A DNA stretch of 64,000 nt from Alkaliphilus peptidifermentans DSM 18978 (GTDB lineage Bacteria > Bacillota > Clostridia > Peptostreptococcales > Natronincolaceae): positions 27,176-91,175 of the forward strand of contig NZ_FMUS01000021.1 in assembly GCF_900101495.1 (NCBI RefSeq), given 5' to 3'. The notes beneath the pieces were generated by a model. That model did not search any database and was not told the DNA's origin. It saw only the letters and a program-made list of their open reading frames with translations. The translations under genes and the position numbers were made by a program. Of the stretch, positions 9,384 to 18,344 are shown in pieces (position 1 is the stretch's first letter; each line of letters opens with the position of its first letter).

Positions 9384-10064
9384 TCAACTTTCTTGAAGAT
9401 ATGCCTTCTGTTCAATATTTGATACGCCTAAGCTGCGTGCTGTTTTTCTATTGCTATAATTCAAATAAGCCGCTAACGGGCGGTACATAAACTTTGGAAT
9501 CTTTATTGTGAGTAACTCTTGAGGTTTACAAGATATCTTTTTTCCCTCTATTATATCCACAACTGCAAGGTCTAGTGCTTTTATAATATTTTTACCTTTC
9601 TTACCTAAGTTTTCAAATAGTGCTCCATCGAGGATTGCCCCACCGCCATAGCCTAATCCACCAAGCCAGTTCATTTTGCAGACTTCTGCAAAAAATCTAC
9701 AAGAGTCTATTAGTGGCTGACAGAATTTAAACTCAGGAAAGCCACACTGCGCAATAGAAAAGAAATCTTTTCCCTTTAGGTCAATACTATACATTTTAGA
9801 AAGCTCCTCTAAAAACCAAATTGTAGGATACGGTAGTGTATCAACATATACTGGTGCAATTAATCCTATAATATGACAGCCTTCTATCATTTCTTTTAAC
9901 ATCTTCAGATCATTTTTACCATCAAAAAAATCAATTGTATGAATAACTTCAACTTTACAATTTTTTTCCTCAGACAGCATTTTAATGGTTCGAACAAAGC
10001 TATAGGAGGTTTTATTCCTTCTTGGACTACCATTTATTAGAATAAGTCTTTTTGCTGTTACCAT
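9384..10064 (-). CDS. Flavodoxin-fold NAD(P)H-dependent oxidoreductase
   Basis: A 226-residue protein with the FMN phosphate loop at the N terminus (LILINGSPRRNKTSYS) and the second flavin-contact segment GLIAPVYVDTLPYPTIWFLE typical of NADPH-dependent FMN reductases. A Cys at 'IAQCGFPE' lies near the flavin. Its start overlaps the end of the upstream iron-sulfur flavoprotein gene by 7 bases, so the two are translationally coupled. It is the last gene of the MarR-controlled redox operon. The electron donor and acceptor are unknown. Confidence 0.8.
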   Translation of the reverse strand: MVTAKRLILINGSPRRNKTSYSFVRTIKMLSEEKNCKVEVIHTIDFFDGKNDLKMLKEMIEGCHIIGLIAPVYVDTLPYPTIWFLEELSKMYSIDLKGKDFFSIAQCGFPEFKFCQPLIDSCRFFAEVCKMNWLGGLGYGGGAILDGALFENLGKKGKNIIKALDLAVVDIIEGKKISCKPQELLTIKIPKFMYRPLAAYLNYSNRKTARSLGVSNIEQKAYLQES

Positions 10065-10627
10065 GACGATACCTCCTCAATCATGCCCATTACCTTGTTT
10101 TCTATATCATTAATTTCTTCTGACATATTAAGAGTTAATACTCCACAATGTGGTGCTTGCATATTCAAAGCATTTCTTTCAACTAACATTTTAAATGCTT
10201 CGTCCTGTTTTTCAATACTCCCATTACTAATACCAATCCCAACTAGAGAAAAATATCCATAGCGCATAGGATGTAAAAGATTGCCTTCCTTTACAATATA
10301 TAATGGAAGTCCCATAAGGGCAAGTTTATCTACAGCCTTCTTTAAATTAGAAGAGTAACCTCCAAATCTTATAGGTGTAAGAAAAATAATCCCTCTACTT
10401 TTAGCTATTGCTCGAATAATATCAGGCATATCATCATTATAAACACATCTTCCCGGTGATTTAAAGCCACAAATTCCACAACTCCTACACGCCAATATAT
10501 TCATATTCTTCAGGTCATAATAAACATAACTCATTCCGCTTTTTTTCATAGTTTCAGTTATGTAATTTGTAACAAGCTTTTCACTCGTCTTTAATTCCTC
10601 TGTTCCATCTAAAATTACCCAATTCAA
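10058..10627 (-). CDS. Iron-sulfur flavoprotein-like reductase
   Basis: A 189-residue flavodoxin-fold protein. It carries C-R-S-C-G-I-C-G-F-K-S-P-G-R-C, a compact C-x2-C-x2-C-x7-C motif of the kind that binds a 4Fe-4S cluster in archaeal and clostridial iron-sulfur flavoproteins (Isf), followed by FLTPIRFGGYSSNLKKAVDKL for FMN contact. The phosphate loop at the N terminus is abbreviated (VILDGTEELKTSEKL). It overlaps the next flavin reductase gene by 7 bases and sits about 93 bases after the flavodoxin. Isf proteins reduce O2, H2O2 or quinones; which applies here is not visible. Confidence 0.8.
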   Translation of the reverse strand: MNWVILDGTEELKTSEKLVTNYITETMKKSGMSYVYYDLKNMNILACRSCGICGFKSPGRCVYNDDMPDIIRAIAKSRGIIFLTPIRFGGYSSNLKKAVDKLALMGLPLYIVKEGNLLHPMRYGYFSLVGIGISNGSIEKQDEAFKMLVERNALNMQAPHCGVLTLNMSEEINDIENKVMGMIEEVSSW

Positions 10628-10720
10628 AATATAACAATCCCTTCCAATGATACTTATTAGTTATACAGCAGCTTACTTCCGTTATTTAATCATACAGAAT
10701 AATGCTAAAGGGACATAAAG

Positions 10721-11200
10721 TTACGCATTATTCATTAACTCTGAAAAATCAACAATATTTGTCTCCAAAATATTAGAAGTATCTTTATCGGTTTTAGAAA
10801 CCTTCTTTACAATAAATCGGTCTATAAAACCCATCTTATCAAATATGAATTCTCCACCAAAGGCATCTATTGCTATAGCTTTATCTACTAGTTCCTGTGG
10901 AAATGCAGCTTTGAGTTGTATATCCATCTCGTTGCCATCCCTCATACAACAAATGAAGAGTCCTAGTTTTTTTTCCTTCAATGCCTCCAGGTTATTTGAA
11001 CAAAAATTTGTTACTTCTTTTTGAATTCTCCCTAAGTAAATAGAACCACCAATGATTACTCTCTCATAAAGTGATAGGTCTATATCATTGATACTCTTTA
11101 AATTAACTAAGTCAATTTCTCCTGAAAGTTTTTTTGATAAGCTGTTGGCACATTTTTCTGTAGTTCCATATTTTGTAGAATATACTATTATAGTTTTCAT
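10721..11200 (-). CDS. Flavodoxin (HemG/protoporphyrinogen oxidase-like)
   Basis: A 159-residue flavodoxin-domain protein with FMN phosphate loop YSTKYGTTEKCA and the GGSIYLGRIQKEVTNF segment typical of the HemG-like flavodoxins found in anaerobes. The upstream in-frame ATG overlaps the GGAGG; the ATG at 11198-11200 is 8 nt behind it and is preferred. It follows the FMN-binding protein by 27 bases in the MarR operon and could pass electrons between the membrane flavoprotein and the two downstream reductases. No heme synthesis genes are near, so a HemG role is unlikely. Confidence 0.83.
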   Translation of the reverse strand: MKTIIVYSTKYGTTEKCANSLSKKLSGEIDLVNLKSINDIDLSLYERVIIGGSIYLGRIQKEVTNFCSNNLEALKEKKLGLFICCMRDGNEMDIQLKAAFPQELVDKAIAIDAFGGEFIFDKMGFIDRFIVKKVSKTDKDTSNILETNIVDFSELMNNA

Positions 11201-11227
11201 TATATATACCTCCATTAATTTATATTT

Positions 11228-11620
11228 TTAATTTTGAGTTAAGGCATTTTCTATTGCCTTACGAATAGCATTACTGCTGATTGTTGCTCCACTTATTATT
11301 TCCACATCTAAAGTCTGTTCCTCAATAATTGAATCTACTATTTTTTCTGCTTTTCCTCCTAACCCATTCTGATGCTCCTCTATAGTAATGTCTACTATCT
11401 TATTATCTTTAACCTGTAAGACCACAGCAACCTTTACTAAGCCTGCATCATAGCTTCCAGAATATACGCCTTCGCAAATTCCAGCTAAGTTTACGTTATT
11501 GACATTTATTTCGGCCATTTCTTTTGGTAAATCTAATGACTTAACAATAAATACAACAGCTATCATTGCAACTACTAGAGTTAAGAATATTACCCCCAAT
11601 ATTTTCAATACCTTTTTCAC
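11228..11620 (-). CDS. Membrane-anchored FMN-binding domain protein
   Basis: A 130-residue protein: one N-terminal membrane helix (about residues 4-27), then an FMN_bind domain of the NqrC/RnfG type. The SGATISS motif near the C terminus is the attachment site in which ApbE links FMN to the threonine; the usual Asp before it is Glu here (VEIISGAT). It would hold flavin on the outer face of the membrane and hand electrons on. It follows the MarR gene by 30 bases. ApbE is not in this window. Confidence 0.85.
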   Translation of the reverse strand: MKKVLKILGVIFLTLVVAMIAVVFIVKSLDLPKEMAEINVNNVNLAGICEGVYSGSYDAGLVKVAVVLQVKDNKIVDITIEEHQNGLGGKAEKIVDSIIEEQTLDVEIISGATISSNAIRKAIENALTQN

Positions 11621-11650
11621 TCTATCAATCTCCTTAATTGATAATATTTA

Positions 11651-12100
11651 TTATTCAAATTCTTCAAGCTTCATAGCAAGCTTTAGAACTCCTTTATACA
11701 TACCATTAAGCTCCTCTTCATCACAGTCCTTAAATAATTCCTGTAGGAATGCAGTACTATTTACTTGATGCTCTTTCCAAAATTCATAGTTTTTATCAGT
11801 TAACCTAAGTCTAGTGGCCCTTCTATCGTCCTTATCTTTATTCAATTCTAAAAATCCTTTTTTTTCAAGCTTAAGGGCAATTTGCTTAACATTCTGATGG
11901 GAGGACCCCATTATGTGTGATACCTCCTTGATGGTTGGAGGAGCATCAAAAAATTCTTCAATTACAGCAGTTAACAACCATTGCTTTGTGGTGATATCAA
12001 ATACAGCAAATTCACGATCTATTACTGCCTGAAATTTATTGGCCAACACAAAGATACTACCAAAAATATGCTTTTGTTTATGCAAATCAATACCACTCAT
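11651..12100 (-). CDS. MarR-family transcriptional regulator
   Basis: A 149-residue winged-helix regulator; the DNA-recognition part is PTIKEVSHIMGSSHQNVKQIALKLEKKGFLELNKDKDDRRATRLRLT split over two helices and the wing (DKDDRRATR). AAGGAGG lies 7 nt before the ATG. It is the first gene of an operon with an FMN-binding protein, a flavodoxin and two flavin reductases, and its promoter carries two palindromes, so it most likely represses its own operon in response to a redox-active or aromatic compound. No cysteine pair that would make it a clear thiol sensor is seen in the DNA-binding domain. Confidence 0.88.
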   Translation of the reverse strand: MSGIDLHKQKHIFGSIFVLANKFQAVIDREFAVFDITTKQWLLTAVIEEFFDAPPTIKEVSHIMGSSHQNVKQIALKLEKKGFLELNKDKDDRRATRLRLTDKNYEFWKEHQVNSTAFLQELFKDCDEEELNGMYKGVLKLAMKLEEFE

Positions 12101-12119
12101 AAAACTACCTCCTTCCGAT

Positions 12120-12173
12120 TAGGTAATATATTACCTACATAAGTAATATATTACCTATTTTCTTCTGTGTCAA
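12120..12173 (-). promoter_or_regulatory. MarR operon promoter with two operators
   Basis: On the minus strand TTGACA (12168-12173) is 17 bases from TATATT (12145-12150). A perfect palindrome TAGGTAATATATTACCTA (12120-12137) and a copy with one mismatch (12140-12157) are centred 20 bp apart, two helical turns; the upstream one covers the -10 box and the other lies in the 5' leader. This fits autorepression by the MarR protein. Confidence 0.85.
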
Positions 12174-12210
12174 GTGTTTTTTTATTTTTTTATTAAATTA
12201 TACAACAATG

Positions 12211-12248
12211 CACAAAAGCCACCTGATAAGAAACAGGTGGCTTTTGTG
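12211..12248 (-). terminator. Terminator after the SLH gene
   Basis: A perfect 15-bp stem CACAAAAGCCACCTG / CAGGTGGCTTTTGTG with an 8-nt loop, downstream of the SLH protein gene. Confidence 0.8.
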
Positions 12249-12293
12249 TGCTTATGATTATTTTTTATTAAGGAGTTGATTACAAACGAAGGA

Positions 12294-13844
12294 TTATATT
12301 TGGAAAAATTTATCAAATACTCTTTTTACCAGTGAAATAGCCTGCTCACGTGTAGTATATGCCTTAGGAAGTATATATCCTTGAGATCCTTTAAAAATGT
12401 CATTATGATTTAAGAATCTTAGATTTTCTACTGCCCAGTCGGAAATTTCTGCTGCATCGTAGAATACTTGAGTAAATTGGGCTCCACTTGTTTCCAATTC
12501 AGGCATTACGTTCTTTAATGTCCTTACAAGCATAGTAGCTATTTCTTGTCTTGTAATAGAGTTATTTGGCGCAAATTTATCCGGTGCTACCCCCTGTACT
12601 ATACCAAGATTATATGCCTTTAAAACTTCAGGATTCTTTGTGTCTGTGAATGGATTGCTGGCTGATGGTTGAGCAGTCTTTCCACTCATTTTTTCATATA
12701 GCTTTATTGCCAACTCGCAAAACTCTTCACGGGTTATATCTCTACCAAAGTCCACCATTACTTTATCAGTAATTAAATTGTTCTCAATTGCTTCATTTAT
12801 TTCGGGTACTGCCCAGCTAGATATTCCTTCGTATCCAGCAACGATTCCTGTTGCAGATGCTGTTCCCACTGTGAATCCTACTGTACCAAATAGTCCATAT
12901 TCCATTTCATCTTCAGCAAGATTATCTTTGCAGAAAACACGAACTTCGTAATTTCCAGGTTCGTTTTCAACAATAAACTCATATACGTTATTTTGAGGTA
13001 AGTATTTTATAGTGGTATGATAGTTGGTATTAATTAATTTATCCCCTACTTTTGCCACACCTATCCAAGCACCTTCATCAATCTCGCCTTTTGTTAACCC
13101 CTTTACTGTTAATGCAATTTTTTCACCGTAGGCTGGCTTAGTATTTGAAAGTACTAGATCCCCTGGCTTAGCTTTGCTTGATTCAACAACAAAGCTTGCC
13201 CTACCAAATGCAGTATTTTTTTCATCTGGATAAATAACTCTAACTTCATACTTGCCAAAGTTATAGGGTGCATTAAACTCATATGTATTATTTGCTGGTA
13301 ATTGATAAACAGAAATATGGTAGTTGGAGTTTTCCATCTTGGTACCTTCCTTATCAATTCCAATCCATACACCCTCTGATATTTCTCCATCTGTAAGTCC
13401 ATTTACTGTTACAGACATTTGTTCATTTATTTTCACTTCAGTTTTAGAAAGTTTTATATCAGATCCACTGGCTACAGCTGGTACTACACTAAAACTTACT
13501 TTTTCCAAAAGGGTATCATCATGATTAATTAGTCTTATCTCATATTCTCCGAACTTATATGGTGCTGTGAATTCCCAAACATTATTTGCAGGTAGTTGGT
13601 TTACACTTATATGGTAGTTAGTATTTGCTACCCTAGTACCCCCCTCAGCAATTCCAAGCCATGCACCATTTTCAACATCATAATCAGAAATTCCTGAAAT
13701 CGTCAAGGTACCCTTTTCATTTATTCTGAATTCAGTTTTAGAAATTGCTAACTTTACACTTGTTGATGCGAAAACAGGTAGGCTAGAAAAAATCAATAAT
13801 AGCATACAAACTACTAATACAGAGCTTAATAATCTTTTTCTCAT
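12294..13844 (-). CDS. Secreted Ig-like repeat protein with three SLH domains
   Basis: A 516-residue surface protein. Signal peptide at 1-27 (hydrophobic core, cleavage near VFAS). Three tandem repeats of about 95 residues fill 28 to about 330, each with a WIGI(D/A) segment, NYHISVxQLPANN and (F/Y)GxYEVR(V/L), and probably fold as Ig-like beta sandwiches. Three SLH domains follow (about 340-515; DITREEFCELAIKLY, SITRQEIATMLVRTL, YTTREQAISLVKRVF) and would bind pyruvylated secondary wall polymer. It stands alone with its own terminator. The binding partner of the repeats is unknown. Confidence 0.9.
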   Translation of the reverse strand: MRKRLLSSVLVVCMLLLIFSSLPVFASTSVKLAISKTEFRINEKGTLTISGISDYDVENGAWLGIAEGGTRVANTNYHISVNQLPANNVWEFTAPYKFGEYEIRLINHDDTLLEKVSFSVVPAVASGSDIKLSKTEVKINEQMSVTVNGLTDGEISEGVWIGIDKEGTKMENSNYHISVYQLPANNTYEFNAPYNFGKYEVRVIYPDEKNTAFGRASFVVESSKAKPGDLVLSNTKPAYGEKIALTVKGLTKGEIDEGAWIGVAKVGDKLINTNYHTTIKYLPQNNVYEFIVENEPGNYEVRVFCKDNLAEDEMEYGLFGTVGFTVGTASATGIVAGYEGISSWAVPEINEAIENNLITDKVMVDFGRDITREEFCELAIKLYEKMSGKTAQPSASNPFTDTKNPEVLKAYNLGIVQGVAPDKFAPNNSITRQEIATMLVRTLKNVMPELETSGAQFTQVFYDAAEISDWAVENLRFLNHNDIFKGSQGYILPKAYTTREQAISLVKRVFDKFFQI

Positions 13845-14077
13845 TAAATATATCCCCCTTTATTGGACTAATGTTTTCTCTAGAGCTGAATTAACTCTAG
13901 ACATAAAGTTTATATCAAATCCACAGTTAGTAATATAATAATATTGCCTTTTTTGTTAGATAAATTGCTTTTTTTTGACAGACTTATTTACCAACATATG
14001 CTATAATTATTAAAATATTGTGAATTATTAAATTATTATTGCTTTGCAAGGTAGATTATTGTAACGGGGGAGAAAAT

Positions 14078-14950
14078 ATGCTTTATGAAAAAATAGTTGG
14101 TCATATTGTAAAAGGTCCAATTCCACCAGTGCCTTATTACAGTAATGATTTAATATTATTATTACGTCCTAACTACTTCATAAATGCGAAGGCTACTTTT
14201 AAAGATTATTATCATTTAACTATACTTTTTCAAGATAAGGCTCCTTCATTAATTATAGATGGCAAATCCTTTTCTATCCCACCTCAGTCTTCAATTATTG
14301 TTAATCCCGGACAAATGGCGGAATCTTCCCTAGAGAATATTGTTTTATCTCAAGAAAACAAAGAATATACTGTAGTTTTTTTAGATAAAAGGCTATTTAA
14401 CCAGCTTTCCACTGATATTGGTAAGGGGCAGGGTATAACATTTGATAATACGGTTACTCTCCCAAACCAATTTTTATCGAGATTGCTTCAAACATTTATG
14501 TTTGAACATGCTCTTAAACAACCAGGCTACCAATTAATGCTAGATACTATTTCTTATCAGTTAGGTACTCAGATTATTAGAAGTATACCTAATAATTTAG
14601 TATTTAACACCAGTCCAGAATATAAAGCCAGCAAAGAAATAAAAAAAGTTATAGATTACATGCATGAACACAATAATGAAAAATTATTACTGAATGATTT
14701 ATGTAATATAGCACATTTAAGCCCCTATTACTTTATTAAAATATTTAAGTCCCAAACTGGCAAAACACCTCGGGAGTATTATATTGATATTAAATTAGAA
14801 AAAGCAAGAAGGCTATTAAGGGATAGATCCTTTTCGGTAGCTGAAGTTGCTTATATGGTTGGTTTTTCTAGTCAAAGCTACTTTTCATCAGCATTTAAGA
14901 AAAAGATTGGATATACTCCGCTGGAGTATCAAAAACATTTGAATATTTAA
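14078..14950 (+). CDS. AraC-family transcriptional regulator
   Basis: A 290-residue regulator: an N-terminal cupin-like sensor (about 1-150) and a C-terminal pair of helix-turn-helix motifs with IKKVIDYMHEHNNEK, LCNIAHLSPYYFIKIFKSQTGKTPREYY and VAYMVGFSSQSYFSSAFKKKIGYTPLEY. A TTG start 13 codons upstream is possible, but GGGGGAG stands just before the ATG at 14078, which is preferred. It is divergent from the SLH protein gene and convergent with a GNAT gene. It shares architecture with the AraC protein at 50356-51249. The inducer is unknown. Confidence 0.88.
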   Translation: MLYEKIVGHIVKGPIPPVPYYSNDLILLLRPNYFINAKATFKDYYHLTILFQDKAPSLIIDGKSFSIPPQSSIIVNPGQMAESSLENIVLSQENKEYTVVFLDKRLFNQLSTDIGKGQGITFDNTVTLPNQFLSRLLQTFMFEHALKQPGYQLMLDTISYQLGTQIIRSIPNNLVFNTSPEYKASKEIKKVIDYMHEHNNEKLLLNDLCNIAHLSPYYFIKIFKSQTGKTPREYYIDIKLEKARRLLRDRSFSVAEVAYMVGFSSQSYFSSAFKKKIGYTPLEYQKHLNI

Positions 14951-14994
14951 TTTTTACTATAGTAAAACCCTTATGATTATTATTTCAAGAAAAT

Positions 14995-15036
14995 AAAAAA
15001 ATCAGACTATTTATTTTCACTAATCTGATTTTTTTG
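14995..15036. terminator. Bidirectional terminator
   Basis: AAAAAATCAGA pairs with TCTGATTTTTT around an AT-rich loop between the convergent AraC and GNAT genes. Confidence 0.8.
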
Positions 15037-15045
15037 CATTTTACT

Positions 15046-15570
15046 TTACTTTGAACTTACATATTCTTCTTTTAACATAGACATTATATGCATTGAATAA
15101 TATGAATCGTTATACTTTTTACACTGTCTTAAAGTTCCTTCATGAACAAAGCCCTCACTTTTATATAGTCTATAGGCTTTTTCATTATAATCAAATACAT
15201 CTAACCATAACCGATTGCATTTTAAGTTTTCAAAGCATAGGGTTTTTATAAGTCTAACACTTTTTCTTCCGTATCCCTTCCCTCGTTCTCTTAGTGCGAT
15301 TCTATCAAACTCAATGACATCATGTTGATTTGATAAGCCTGAAATTATTATATAACCAATGATTCCTTCATGCTTATTTGAACGGATAACTAAATGAAGC
15401 TCATCCTCCATTTCAATGGATTCAAGGTGTCTTTCTTTTGACCAGAGGTAGACAAATCTTCTATTTTCTTCATCCTGTTGTACCCTCTCTATCTCTAGTA
15501 TTTCATCAATTTCATTTGGTGTAGTAGGACAAAGCATTATGTCTTCATCTTTTATCAAAATTGTGTTCAT
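15046..15570 (-). CDS. GNAT N-acetyltransferase (RimJ/RimL-like)
   Basis: A 174-residue acetyltransferase. The acetyl-CoA loop is RERGKGYGRKSVRLIK and the C-terminal RLWLDVFDYNEKAYRLYKSEGF is the usual last helix and strand. The length and the EGTLRQC segment fit the RimJ/RimL side of the family, which acetylates protein N termini or small amines. GGGAGGAATGATTA precedes the ATG. The substrate cannot be inferred; the neighbouring EamA transporter runs in the same direction about 100 bases away. Confidence 0.85.
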   Translation of the reverse strand: MNTILIKDEDIMLCPTTPNEIDEILEIERVQQDEENRRFVYLWSKERHLESIEMEDELHLVIRSNKHEGIIGYIIISGLSNQHDVIEFDRIALRERGKGYGRKSVRLIKTLCFENLKCNRLWLDVFDYNEKAYRLYKSEGFVHEGTLRQCKKYNDSYYSMHIMSMLKEEYVSSK

Positions 15571-15666
15571 TAATCATTCCTCCCTATTAAAGTCAAAATA
15601 ATCCATGTTCTCTTCCATTTTATAATTAATACTATTTAGAATCAAGTATGCAACCAATAAACCCTA

Positions 15667-16632
15667 CTAAACACTTTCTCCTTTACTTCTTTTCTTATTA
15701 ATAAAAAGTTTTAAAGCACCTAATTTTTCCTTAATAAAAATTTTAGTTGAAATTTCTATTTGAATTATAATCACTGATAGAAATACCATTAAAATACCCA
15801 GTAGCTTATATCCCCAAATTTTATCACCAAAAATTAGAGATGCAGCAACTACTGCAACAATAATTTCTAAGGTGGTCAAAATACCAGTTTTGGACATTTC
15901 TATATTGTAGGATATTCCTGTTATATATAATCCATAACCAAGGGCTGTTGGAAGTAAGCCCAATAGGAATAAACCTAGCCAAGTTGATGGGCCAGGATTT
16001 ATTTCCAATATACTTAATGGATTAGAAATAGGTATAGCGAATAAAGCTCCAAATCCAAATACATATAAGCATATAGTCCATCTACTATATCTTGATACTA
16101 GTGCTTTGGTAGAAATGGTGGTAATAGCAAAGGTAAAGCCTGCAGCAAGACCCATGATTATGCCAATTGGATTTAATTTTAAAGCAGCAAGAGCTCCTTC
16201 AGTAACTGTTAAAAAGCTTCCCCCCATACACATGAGAAGTGCCATTAACTTAATTGAGGTAATGTTTTCTTTATAGAATAACCTAGACATAATAATAACA
16301 AAAATAGGAGATGTATATAATAAAATGGTAGCTGTGGCTATACCTGTATATGCAATAGCACTGAATATGAAATAGTTATAGCTGGCTTGACATATAAGTC
16401 CCATCAAGCTTAAGTACATTAGTCCTTTCTTATCTATCCTTAGTAATGTCTTGTCTGTTATTAACAGATATATTAAGATAATTATAAAACCAAATATTAA
16501 TTTCCAAAATACTATATGATTAGCTTTTAATCCTTGTTGGTATAGCATTTGACCAATAATTCCCATTGAACCCCATAATATACTTGCCAGTGCAACCATA
16601 CAATAACCTCTGGTTTGGCTTTTTAATGGCAT
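15667..16632 (-). CDS. EamA/DMT family transporter
   Basis: A 321-residue integral membrane protein with about ten helices, built of two EamA halves (WGSMGIIGQMLYQQGLKANHIVFWK in the first; GLAAGFTFAITTISTKALVSRYSRW at the start of the second). The second half ends in the pattern TALGYGLYITGISYNIEMSKTGILTTLEIIVA split over the last helices, with a basic C-terminal tail. Members export amino acids or other metabolites. It is on the same strand as, but about 250 bases before, the ectoine-like island; a link is not shown. Confidence 0.88.
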   Translation of the reverse strand: MPLKSQTRGYCMVALASILWGSMGIIGQMLYQQGLKANHIVFWKLIFGFIIILIYLLITDKTLLRIDKKGLMYLSLMGLICQASYNYFIFSAIAYTGIATATILLYTSPIFVIIMSRLFYKENITSIKLMALLMCMGGSFLTVTEGALAALKLNPIGIIMGLAAGFTFAITTISTKALVSRYSRWTICLYVFGFGALFAIPISNPLSILEINPGPSTWLGLFLLGLLPTALGYGLYITGISYNIEMSKTGILTTLEIIVAVVAASLIFGDKIWGYKLLGILMVFLSVIIIQIEISTKIFIKEKLGALKLFINKKRSKGESV

Positions 16633-16737
16633 ATTATTACTACTCCTTCCTTATACCATCTCAATTGACAGAATTATTCTATCTTTTACCCCATAGCTAA
16701 CCCTAAAGTATAAAAATCTCCGGGATAAATTATATAC

Positions 16738-16765
16738 ACAAATAGGGGGATCAAATGTCCCCCTT
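16738..16765 (-). terminator. Probable terminator of the ridA operon
   Basis: GGGGGA / TCCCCC stem with a 7-nt loop, about 120 bases downstream of the ridA-like stop; the T-rich tract after it is short. The rest of 16633-16887 shows nothing recognisable. Confidence 0.5.
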
Positions 16766-16887
16766 GTCTACGACTTTTTCTATATTCCATAATCAAATCA
16801 ATATGTAAGTATTTCAGGTTATATACAAACCCTGATATTTTTAAAACTACGTAAACCTACTCAGAAGCAAATTGGAATGAGCTTTTA

Positions 16888-17271
16888 CTACTCCTTACAT
16901 TTTGCCGTAATACTTAATTCCAGTAAAGCACCTTCGGGGAGGACACTTTGAACAGTAATTCGAGCAGGATAAGGCTTTGTCAAATATTCTCCATATATTT
17001 CATTAAAGCCAGAAAAATCCTTCATGTCTGCTAAATGTGCATCTACCTTTACAATGTCATCCATGGTGCAATTAGCAGAAGCTAAAATTGACTTAATATT
17101 TTCCATTACCTGTCTTGTATGCTCTTTAATTCCTCCATCAACAATCTCATCTGTACCTGGCTTCTCTGGTGTCTGTCCACTAACAAAAACAAATCCACCA
17201 GCAATAATTGCATGTGTATATGGGCCTGCTGGTAATGGAGCGCTATCTGGATAAACGGGTTTTTTGTTCAT
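16888..17271 (-). CDS. ridA: RidA-family enamine/imine deaminase
   Basis: A 127-residue trimeric Rid/YjgF/YER057c/UK114 protein that hydrolyses reactive 2-aminoacrylate and related imines. Signature pieces are PYTHAIIAGGFVFVSGQTP, the Arg in PARITVQSVLP (R104) that binds the substrate carboxylate, and E118 of LLELSITAK. The GTG three codons upstream touches the GAGGAG, so the ATG at 17269-17271, 8 nt behind it, is chosen. It is the last gene after the EutB-like dehydratase, whose PLP chemistry releases exactly this kind of enamine, so the pairing is functional. Confidence 0.92.
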   Translation of the reverse strand: MNKKPVYPDSAPLPAGPYTHAIIAGGFVFVSGQTPEKPGTDEIVDGGIKEHTRQVMENIKSILASANCTMDDIVKVDAHLADMKDFSGFNEIYGEYLTKPYPARITVQSVLPEGALLELSITAKCKE

Positions 17272-17306
17272 TGTAATCACTCCTCAATTATAATAGTTAG
17301 TCAAAA

Positions 17307-18323
17307 TTATATTTTTGATGACTGCAGTGGTTTTCCACAGGAAAGCTGCTGCTTTATAAGATCAAAGTAGCTTTCTAATTCAATGCTACTACCACTAACT
17401 ACAACTCCTACTCGACTTCCCTGACAGGAGACTTTTTTCTTAAGTAGGGCTGCAATGCCAACTGCAGCAGCACCCTCAATAACTAAACCGTGGGATTTAA
17501 GGGCATATAGCATGCCTTCTGCTATTTCCATCTCATTAATGATTATATGCTCATCCACCAAGTCCTTAATTAAAGTAAGAGTATAATTATTTTGTTGTCC
17601 AATACCCCCTAAAAGGGATACTGCTAATGAATTTTTTTCTTCAATTTCTACAGGCTTTCCTGCTTTTAAGCTTTCTAACATAGCAGGAGAGGCTTCTATT
17701 GATACTCCCACAACTCTAATGGAGGGGTTGATGGCTTTGGCAACAAGGGCTACCCCTGCCAGCAAACCGCCACCTGATAATGGCACTAAAAGAATATCTA
17801 ACTCTGGTTTTTCTGTTAAAATTTCTAGAGCCACTGTTCCTTGTCCAGCAATAATAGCTGGATCGTCAAAGGGAGGAACCGCCATTAGCTTCTGTTTTTC
17901 CATAATATAATCGAAATGCTTTTCTGCCTCATCCTGTGAACGGCCATGAACCTCTACCTCTGCTCCCATATCTTTAATTAATTCCACTCTATTCTTAGGC
18001 ACATGTTCTGATAGACATACCACTGCCCTAATATTCATCTGCTTAGCAACGTATGCTACCGCACGCCCATGGTTTCCAGTTGAAAAGGTAATTACACCCC
18101 TAGCCTTTTCATCCTCTGAAAGTCCTAATATTTTATTGGCGGCACCTCTTACTTTAAAAGCACCAGTGTTTTGCAGTGATTCTAGCTTTAACATTACCTT
18201 CTCTGCTCCGGAAATTTCCGCAAGTGATTCAGCTGCAACAAGGGGGGTTTTTCTTATAAATGGAGCAATCCTGAGTGCCGCCATGTAAACATCCTTTAGG
18301 CTTATTGTTTTATTGTTTTCCAA
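17307..18323 (-). CDS. eutB: Serine/threonine dehydratase-like PLP enzyme (EutB-like)
   Basis: A 338-residue fold-type II PLP lyase. K57 in ESLQNTGAFKVRG binds PLP, SGGGL in LLVPLSGGGLLAGVAL cups the phosphate, and STGNHGRAVAYVA is the substrate loop. There is no ACT regulatory domain, as in catabolic TdcB and in EutB, the dehydratase-like protein of hydroxyectoine utilisation. The start is TTG, with AGGGGTGAT 5 nt upstream. It is 21 bases after the ectoine hydrolase-like gene and 35 before ridA. The EutB label rests on these neighbours; a plain threonine/serine dehydratase is the alternative. Confidence 0.8.
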   Translation of the reverse strand: MENNKTISLKDVYMAALRIAPFIRKTPLVAAESLAEISGAEKVMLKLESLQNTGAFKVRGAANKILGLSEDEKARGVITFSTGNHGRAVAYVAKQMNIRAVVCLSEHVPKNRVELIKDMGAEVEVHGRSQDEAEKHFDYIMEKQKLMAVPPFDDPAIIAGQGTVALEILTEKPELDILLVPLSGGGLLAGVALVAKAINPSIRVVGVSIEASPAMLESLKAGKPVEIEEKNSLAVSLLGGIGQQNNYTLTLIKDLVDEHIIINEMEIAEGMLYALKSHGLVIEGAAAVGIAALLKKKVSCQGSRVGVVVSGSSIELESYFDLIKQQLSCGKPLQSSKI

Positions 18324-18344
18324 TATCGATCACCCCTATAAAAT

